64,000 nt of DNA. Source: Ctena decussata (lineage: Eukaryota > Mollusca > Bivalvia > Lucinida > Lucinidae). Position numbers and translations under genes: made by a program. Below are positions 56,509 through 64,000 of this stretch, piece by piece. The stretch is from assembly GCA_963989385.1 (NCBI GenBank), contig OZ022499.1:54487757-54551756 (forward strand), read 5' to 3'. Within the stretch, counting starts at the first letter, position 1. The number at the start of each line of letters is the position of its first letter. The notes below the pieces were generated by a model. It had not been told where the DNA came from. It made no database searches and saw only the letters and a program-made list of their open reading frames with translations.

Positions 56509-57068
56509 GGTTTAAACATATTTATTTCGCTTTTCAAATGACATTCATATATACATACATGTACAAATAACATATGAGTACAAGCTATGGGATTAGAACG
56601 GAAGCTGTGTGCTTATAGAGTTCTTCTCCCTATTATGAAACATTTGTACAAATTATGGCGGATCTCTAAATGTTATAGAATATAGGTTACATTGGTAAAC
56701 CAAAATTAAAACAGCATTCAGTGTTTGAAAGAAGAAATAAACAAACAAACAAAGCCTAGTTGCTGAGAAAAATAATACGTATGATAACCTCCTTGCCACA
56801 ACATATAACAAAGAAAAGGAAAAAAGCAATGCAATTCCAAAAGAATAATAGGACAAAAAGGGGTGTCAGTAAAAATTTTCGACCGAGAAAGGTAGCGAGC
56901 TATCATTAGACATGTTAGAAGAGGGAACTAGGCAATAAGAAATAAATCTTAACATATACAAATACTAAACAGGATTGAGAGAGCGGGAACGGGTCTCAGC
57001 AGCAGTCACAGCATTTACGCTGAACATTATTTGCCTTAGTCTGCCTGTATAACAGGAGTGTTGTGCGT

Positions 57069-58994
57069 TTAGAAGCGTTTTGTTGCTATTATGTATTTGT
57101 AAACATTATCAAATATTAAACTGTTAGTTTCATACGACAAGGACAGGTCGCCGTACAAAAATAGATTAAGAGAAGGGTGCTGATATGGAGACACTGCGTT
57201 TATTAATTCGTCGCGCTGTATTTGATAAGATGTGCAATGGAAGAAAAAGTGTTGGGCATTCTCAACAGTTCCACAATGACAAAGAGGAGAATCTGATATA
57301 TTTTTAACAAAAAGATCAAAATTTAGCGAACTACAGTTTGTTCGTAGGCGGGTTAATAATATTTGTCCTTTTCTACAACCTACATAATAATGTTTGGGAA
57401 CTGATTTTTTATCTCTTTGAAGAAAGCGTTTGAAAGAGTTTACAGATTCACATTGCTTCGCGTCAACAGGTAAATTATTCCATGCTCTGACACTCGACGG
57501 TAAAAAAGAATTAAAATACTGGTTAGTTCTAGCATCAATAGTTTGTAAGTCACTTGAATTTCGGAGGTTGTATCGTGATAAGTTACTTACAGACTGCGGT
57601 ACTAGAGAAGAGAGGTATAGGGGTGTAATGTTATTTAGCATTTTATAAAATAAGGTTATTTTGTGATTATAACGCCTATGTTCGAGAGTTTCCCAGCAGG
57701 TTTCATTGTACAGAGAATTTATCGATATTAATTTGGTTGTACCAGTAGCTATTCTAGCTGCCTCGTTTTGGATTTTGTCCAGTTCTTGTTTCTCATATTG
57801 AGTACAATTTTCCCAAATTACATCTCCATATTCAAGAAGTGGTCTAATAAAAGTTAAATAAATTGTTTCTAAAGATTTTCTGTCAAGTTTGAATTTCAAC
57901 TTTCTCATTATATTAATTCTTAGCCATGCCTTTTCTTTTATATAATTTATGTGTTTATGCCAGGAACAATCATTTGTGAAATATAAACCGAGGTGTTTGT
58001 GAGAATCAACTTCAGATATGTCTTGATTTTGTATAATAAGAGGAGGATGCTGGGGTCTATTTAGTTTACGAGAAAAGAGAAGAGTTTCAGTTTTAGCGGG
58101 ATTAAATGTTACCAGCCAGGTTGCGGCCCACTGTGAAATTTTGTCGAGATCTGTGTTTAAACTTTCCGCTGCTGTTATGGGACTATCTACGATAATGAAA
58201 AGGCTAGTGTCGTCTGCGAATAGTCGAATGTTTGAGCCAATATCGGCAACAATGTCATTGATGTATAATAAAAAGAGTAAAGGTCCTAAAATGGATCCTT
58301 GTGGGACACCAGCTCTAATAAACTTCCATTCGGATACAACACTTGGAAGAACGACCCGTTGTTTTCTGTCAGAAAGATAACTCCTGAACCAGTTTAGAGC
58401 GTCTCCTGTAACACCAGCTGCCTGAAGTTTACATAGAAGCCCAGAATGCCAGACACGATCAAAAGCTTTGCTGATGTCACAGAAGACAGCCCTTACCTCC
58501 TTCCCAGAGTCAAGCGCCTGACAGAATGTATTATAAAGATATGTCAGTTGGTTAACAGTTGAATCTCCCGGTATAAAGCCAGACTGTAGGGACGAAAGAA
58601 GGTTATTGTCTTGTAAGTGATTAAACAAGTATTTGAAAATAAGTCTTTCGAAAACTTTACTTTCAGAGTTAAGCAAGGATATGGGTCGATAGTTAGAGAC
58701 AATAGACAAGTCGCCTTTTTTAGGAATAGGACAGACATTGGCCTCTTTATATGACTCGGGAAAAGTACCTGTTCGTAGAGACTGATTGAAAAGAGAACAG
58801 AGGGGAATAGAAAGTTCGCTTGATAGTTCTCGAAGAATACGATTGCTAAGACCATTCGGACCGGATGCTTTGCCCATTTTCAATGTTTTTAAAATAGATT
58901 CCACTTCGAGTTGAGAAAGGACTATACTGTCAATATTCAGATTAATAAAACTATCCGGTAAGTTGGGAAGAACGGCGTTCAGTTCATTAAGCAC
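57069..58994 (-). pseudogene. LINE reverse transcriptase domain
   Basis: 641 codons without interruption. It would copy element RNA into DNA at a nicked target. Motifs in order: GKASGPNGLSNRIL (41-54), CPIPKKGD and NYRPISLL (88-108), LQSGFIPGDS (136-145), FCDISKAFD with catalytic D173 (171-179), GVPQGSILGPLLF (229-241), and LFADDTSL with the catalytic pair D261/D262. A tail motif C572-x-C574-x7-H582-x4-C587 follows, and the protein ends ATKRF. The first codon given is not an ATG. The frame continues upstream without a start to the T-run frameshift at 59008-59014 and is the third part of one longer protein. All reverse transcriptase catalytic residues are present, so the damage lies outside this domain. 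Confidence 0.93.
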
Positions 58995-59190
58995 TGTTTG
59001 ACTTTGGAAAAAAATTGTTTAGGATATTAGCCTTGTCGCATTCCTCTGTGTATATGTCATTGTTCACTTCAAGAGGCGGGATAGACGATTTAGTGCATGG
59101 AATTATGAAGGTTTTGAGTGTCGACCACCAATCTTTAGTACTGAGAGTATTAGATTTAAGTTTATCTGCTATTTTATCATAATGCAGTTG

Positions 59191-59721
59191 TTAAGAGTCG
59201 CGGATCATTTTAATTACACGGTTACGTATCTGTTTAAATAGTGTCCAGTGTGAATCCAATTTCGCACGCTTTGCTCTTTTGTAGGCACGCTTGCGTTTGC
59301 GTATGTACCGTTTCAGAGTCGATGATATCCAGGGGGGATCCAAAGGTTTTATTCGAACATGTTTATTGGGTATGCATTCACTTGCTATCGACTTTATGGC
59401 AGTATTTATATTTTGAGCATATACATCTACATCATTATCCTGCAATGAACTCCAGTCGAGAGAAGAAGCCTTTTGTCGTAATAGATCATAGTTACCTCGC
59501 TCATAGCTCCAAATATGCCGCATAAAACTTTTAGTTTTCGGTTTAGCGAATTTGAATATGCCGTATATTGGACAGTGATACCTAAATTCCTGATTCAGAA
59601 ACGGATCACCAACTCCACTAAGTATTACGTGTTCCTTGTTACTGACAAGCAAAATATCTATTAAAGAAGACGAGTGTTCGGTAAAGTGGGTAGGTTCATT
59701 AATTGTCTGATATAAAGACAA
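59191..59721 (-). pseudogene. LINE endonuclease C-terminus and linker
   Basis: 176 codons that continue the endonuclease after a frameshift. TINEPTHF and SLIDILLVS are conserved late endonuclease blocks, and YHCPIYG carries the expected histidine near the end of the domain. A basic linker follows (RKRKRAYKRAKRAKL, residues about 141-155). The frame ends at TAA, but the next codons in the same frame read QLHYDKIADKLKS and then STKDWWSTLKTFI, a typical LINE linker leading to the reverse transcriptase. The TAA is therefore an acquired stop and not a natural end. Confidence 0.88.
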
Positions 59722-60772
59722 TTATTTTCCTGGACGTGAGTGGATTTAGTACATTAAGATTAAAGTCACCAGCAACTATTATGTCAGAGATATCTGTATC
59801 AACGGCAAGATATAAAGAATTTTCAATGTCTAGATAGTAGTTGACATCTGCGCTAGGCGGCCGATAAAACACCCCGAATAAAATGCGTTTATGTTTATTA
59901 GCTACTTCAATCCAGATACTTTCTATACCCCTAATTTCCAAATCCTCCCTACGTTTATAATGTATTCCTTCCTTGACGTACAGAATTACTCCCCCGTGGC
60001 TATCACCGACTCGATCTTTACGTTCCGGTACATTGTATGATTGGAGCAATAAGTCATCCGTATTATCAGTAGGACTAAGCCAAGTCTCAGTAAATGCTAG
60101 GATGTCAAATTCGATTAACTCTGCGTGTAGAATTTCGAGTTTCGGAAGAATGCTTTGGACATTGTACTGGACAAACGACAGATTATGGCTAGTATTGAGA
60201 GAACTAAGAATAGTTGCAGACATGTTTGACGTCGTACTCGAAATGCTTTCCAACGAGGAGGTTGATGATGGGCCTGGGTTTGTATGGACGTCTCCAGAGC
60301 AAAGTAAAATAATGGTTAGCCAAAAAGCAAACTCAATGGCAGAAAAACAGGTTATCGTAACTGATAGAAACCTGGCGTTTGCTATCGTAGCTTTTCCAAG
60401 CAATGTAAATTTTTGAAAATTTGTATGCAAACGAGCCCTGTAAGCTGAGCATTCACTTTGATTCAATGTCTCCAGTATTGAATAAGTAGATGATTTATGA
60501 TTATGTATAGCAAGCAGAACTAACAGATGCACAAGAATGTTAAATCTACACATATGACGATATGTTGGAATGACAGCTAACCTATTTTTTCCCGATAATA
60601 GTATCATGTTATAGTTGTAAGAAATAGTAAGAATAAAATCAGCGCCGTCAAACCAACAAGTAAAATAAGAAATATCCTTTGCATCCTGATGCATCCGCAC
60701 CCTCTCTCTCAATCCCAGAGTATAAGAACAATGTACAGAAAAAAGAAATAAGTAGATCAACACAAACAGCAT
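59699..60772 (-). pseudogene. LINE N-terminus and endonuclease
   Basis: 357 codons from an ATG. Residues 1-155 are unassigned, with hydrophobic stretches at 1-15, 78-90 and 136-158. GDVHTNPGP at 160-168 resembles a ribosome-skipping 2A motif except that His replaces the usual Glu. The endonuclease starts near 198 with QYNVQSI (N204), then FTETWL (E229), GGVILYVKE, GVFYRPPS (Y303) and AGDFNLNVL (D336, N338). These are the metal- and phosphate-handling residues of the apurinic-endonuclease fold that nicks target DNA. At about codon 348 the frame slips and ends in VFISDN; the true continuation is in the next frame. Confidence 0.9.
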
Positions 60773-61679
60773 GTGGCAAAAGTTGGCGAGGTTTTGATTA
60801 ACAGGTAGTATTATTTTAGTATGTGACTAACTGGGTAAATCTTAGTATCATAACTACTTTGTAGTGTTGGCTGTCATCAGACACAGTGAGCTAACATAGG
60901 TATTTCACGGCTCAAGATGAATATTAAAACGAATATTTCTTTACTTATAATACTTAGTAACACCTCAAGCAGCGCCAACTTATCGGCATCTCCTCATCGA
61001 GGCGGTTCTAATAAGCGGGCACCACTCACATTTCAGTAAGATTAGTTAATATTCGTTTTTTCATCATTTTAACAAATACGAATACCCTGCAGCATCAATC
61101 TGTCAACACAACGGGTCCATCGCTCCATAAAATGTGACTATTCGAGAAAAAGAAGTATAGCGCAACAAAGAAACATGCTGAAAGCGGTCCCAGTACATTC
61201 GACATAACTATATCAAAATAAAGACATATCGCAAATATGAATGATCATGACCAGTCAGCTCGGCCGCGCCTGCTGATCAGCTTCTTCACTTATGCTCCAT
61301 ATATATTTTCAGAATTTACAAATCTTGCAGGCATAAGTGGGGACACCGATCAGGCTGTGCGCCGCGCTACTGTCTGCTAGATTCCGTCTATTATCAATTG
61401 CTGAACAAATATAGTTACATAGAACTCCCTAGATGAGTTTAGGTAAGTACATATCTGTAATTTAGCACTTTCGGCCAATCACGGAAATGACCAGGCACGT
61501 ACAAGCTAAAATACACATAATTATATCACAAAGCAAATTCTATCGATGTTACAAACAAAATATATTTAAATTTGAATGTTTTATAGGTGGATATAAGAGC
61601 CCGGATCAGTTATCTCGATTCATATTATAACAGTTCAAATGCAAAATTATCTCACGACCTACATAATGATGGCTAGCAA
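60773..61679. other. Unassigned; may include LINE 5' end
   Basis: No reading frame continues from the LINE and no repeat of the 3' flank (GCCTATTTG) was found that would mark the 5' target duplication. Otherwise featureless. Confidence 0.4.
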
Positions 61680-62770
61680 TACTGTTGACAACCGTATGTC
61701 AACAGATTGATAGGACCCCTAATACTGCAAGATGACAGATGAAATCGTTGACAGACTGAATGCAAACAGCAATTTTAAGTGACCATGAATTATAAACAAC
61801 TAGACTATTGATAATCTAAGTTCAGAAAGTATGTGCCTAACAAATCAATATAAGCTCAGAGCTGACGACAAAGTAGCTAAAAGTTACATTAAAATAAAAA
61901 TATCTAGTGACTGACAGCTGATGACTCATTAAATGTAAACTAACTGTGTGTAGATGCTGATGACAGACCTTATGTAATAATAATATTTAGTGACCGACTG
62001 ATGACAAAATGAAGATTTATAACGGTAAATTTGTGACTGACTAAAATGATGACAGGCTATATGTGTAATAACAATGTTAAAATATTAGCACAACTGATAG
62101 CAGATTGTAACATTGATAGTATTAAGTAACTCACGAACTGATGACATATTAATTGTAAAATTACAATTTTAGATGCTGACAGAACAATGACGAATTCAGT
62201 ATCTTATAGAAAAGCAACTATATTTCTTATGTGAAAAAGAAACATACTAAGATGCCAGCAAAACTGCTGCTGATAAACAATACAGGAATAGTTATATTTA
62301 GTGACTGACATAATGTTGATAAACAAGTTGTAAAGTGGCATTCATAGATGCTGACAAACGGGTGACATTTTAATATCTGATAAATGAAGAAGTGTTCACA
62401 TATTTGAGTAACAGTGCTAGTAGCAAAGCTTAATGATGATAGAAGTGATGACAAACTAATAAACTAATAAACCGACGACATACATGATGTAAATAGCAGA
62501 ATTTTGTGACTGACAAAACTGCTCCTGAACCGACCGCAAATAACCAATGCAAACTGCAAGTTATATATAGTGACTGACAAACCTCAGTGCTAATACAATA
62601 CCTAATGCTGGCATAAGGGATGATAACTATAAGAATGAAAGACATACATGGTGCAAACAGTGACTGACAAAAATGCTCATGTACCGATGATGGAGCAACT
62701 AAAGCAAACTATTTGTTTAGAGACTGATAAAACTTATCCAAACTGATAAAACTTATGATAACCTCTCAAA
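61680..62770. repeat. Degenerate GACTGACA/GATGACA repeat region
   Basis: Phrases such as TTTAGTGACTGACA, AGATGCTGATGACAGA, ACTGATGACA and TAATGTAAA recur at irregular intervals of roughly 50-70 bp for over a kilobase. It looks like an old, decayed tandem array. Open frames on the minus strand are by-products. Confidence 0.55.
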
Positions 62771-62814
62771 ATAGACGTCAACAGAATTAAGACGAATCGA
62801 AGATCCAGTGCTGA

Positions 62815-64000
62815 GTGTTGACTTAACACTGAATCGCTGAATCGACGTTGTTCCAACGTTGCGTGCCACATGAAAGACAGTTCCAAACATAATCGCTCTC
62901 ATTACTCCATCACAGTATCACTGACCCAGCCAAATTGTCCACTGAGCACACAACGCTGACTCGACACTGAATCGTTGATTCGACGTCGTTTCAACCTTGT
63001 GTACCCTTTGTGAGACACAACATAATGGCTCTAATTACTCTGTGGCAGTGTCAATGACAACATCAACCCACTCACCGGACACACAACGTTGACTCAACAC
63101 TGAATCATTGATTCGACGTCGTTTCAACGTTGTGTGCCCAAAGGAAGAAAACGAATCAATATGATTGCTCTTGTTACTCTATGGCAGTATCCCCGCGGGC
63201 CTCATGGAAGACAGTTAAAACAACATGATCGCTCTTATTACTCTATATCAATATCACTGACAACACCAACCGGTCCACTGGACACACAACGTTGACCCAA
63301 CATTGAACCGTTGATTCGATGTTGAGTCAACGTTGTTAGCCTCCTAGAAGACAGTTACAACAACGAAGTCGCTCTTTCTACTCAATGACAGTATCACTGA
63401 CAAATCGTTTATTCGACCTTTGGTCAACTTTGCCAGCCTCATAAAAGAGAGTTATCGCAGCATGATCGCTCACTGTGCTCTATTACATTATCACTGACAA
63501 ACCAGACCTGTCCACTGGGCAAACAACGCTGACCCAACACCGAATCGTTGATTCGATGTTGTCTCAGCGTTGCGTGCCCCATGAAGGAAAATAACCTCAG
63601 CATGATCACTCTTATTTTTCTATAACATTATCACTGACAACATCAAGCTGTCCACTGGATACACAACGCTGACTCAACAGTGAATCATTGATTCGACGTT
63701 GAGCCGACGTTCGCTCTTATTTTCCTATGACAGTATCAGTGATAAAACTAACCTGCCCACCGGACACACAACGTTGACACAACATCGGAAAATAGATTCA
63801 ATATTGTTTCAACGTTGTGTGCCCCTGGAAGACAGCTACCACACCATTATAGTTCTTATTACTCTATAACAGTATCACTGACAAACCCAGCCTGCCTACC
63901 GGACACGCAAAGTTGACTCAACGTGCAATCGTTGATTCAACGCTGCTTCAACGTTGCGTGCCCTAAGAAAGAAAGTTACCACAACATGATCGCTCGTTAG
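62815..64000. repeat. Satellite, about 137-bp units, running off the end
   Basis: Units recur with ACACAACGTTGACTCAACAC, GAATCGTTGATTCGACGT and TTTCAACGTTGTGTGCC near 62838, 62975, 63110, 63310, 63405, 63545, 63687, 63790 and 63930. Most spacings are 135-142, with two short and one long interval. The ACACAACGTTGA block and the TCAACGTTGTGT block are inverse, so each unit has a palindromic core of about 55 bp. CGCTCTTATTACTCTAT and TATCACTGACAA link the cores. Confidence 0.9.

Larger units (their letters stand above)
56509..60772 (-). mobile_element. Near full-length LINE (non-LTR retrotransposon)
   Basis: Reading leftward: an N-terminal segment with a 2A-like motif, an apurinic-type endonuclease, a linker, a reverse transcriptase and a C-terminal zinc-knuckle-like motif. 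About 560 bp of 3' untranslated DNA then ends AAATAAATATGTTTAAAC at 56509. There is no poly(A). The coding part is broken in three places: a frameshift at about 59722, a TAA at 59191-59193, and one extra A in a seven-A run at 59008-59014 (plus strand). Domain order and the GDVHTNPGP motif suggest the CR1/L2-like group, which a tree would have to confirm. The 5' limit and target duplication were not found. Confidence 0.9.

Noticed and set aside
57430..60416. Plus-strand open frames over the LINE (72, 79, 94 and 147 codons)
   Set aside because: They are antisense shadows of the minus-strand reverse transcriptase and endonuclease frames.

Overview
This 64 kb window looks like a repeat-rich, gene-poor stretch of an animal genome, most probably a bivalve mollusc. 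The grounds are: AT-rich DNA with no long host reading frames; a non-LTR retrotransposon (LINE); tRNA-headed SINEs ending in a GACGTTAAACC or (CCAA)n-like tail; many miniature DNA transposons; and a long element opening ACAAGAGGGCCATGAGGCCC and closing CTCAGGTGAGCT, which I recall from molluscan genomes but cannot check here. I find no complete host protein gene, no rRNA gene and no functional tRNA gene. Family names used below (Pal236, Elt-C, Sine-D, Rpt-H, Hp-J, Tir-F, MLE) are labels made up for this annotation.

Layout. 0-27 kb: scattered miniature elements, a TA-flanked 1.9 kb element holding a 151-bp tandem array (5.5-7.4 kb), two inverted minisatellites built on TCGGCCCC, a mariner-like relic (15.4-16.1 kb), a large fold-back (19.4-20.2 kb), a 5'-truncated LINE bounded by a target-site duplication (20.4-21.5 kb) and two tRNA-type SINEs (26.2-26.7 kb). 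27.9-42.7 kb: a direct tandem segmental duplication (unit A about 27940-33842, unit B about 33843-42667). Each unit gained its own insertions afterwards, so the partner unit often preserves the empty site. 43-54 kb: a 113-bp perfect palindrome and more DNA elements, including a TTAA-flanked piggyBac-like miniature element and a TA-flanked element with iterons. 54.5-61 kb: intergenic DNA, then a nearly full LINE on the minus strand (endonuclease, linker and reverse transcriptase in three reading frames broken by three lesions). 61.7-64 kb: degenerate and then regular tandem satellites running off the window end.

The dominant structure is Pal236, a 236-bp almost completely palindromic miniature element with 18 recognisable copies. 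Six copies have exact four-base AWWT flanking duplications, and three insertion events can be read directly against a paralogous empty site in the same window. No transposase for it is present. The LINE copies share a 3' end of AAATAAA followed by GTTTAAAC with no poly(A), and the longest copy carries a 2A-like GDVHTNPGP motif upstream of its endonuclease.
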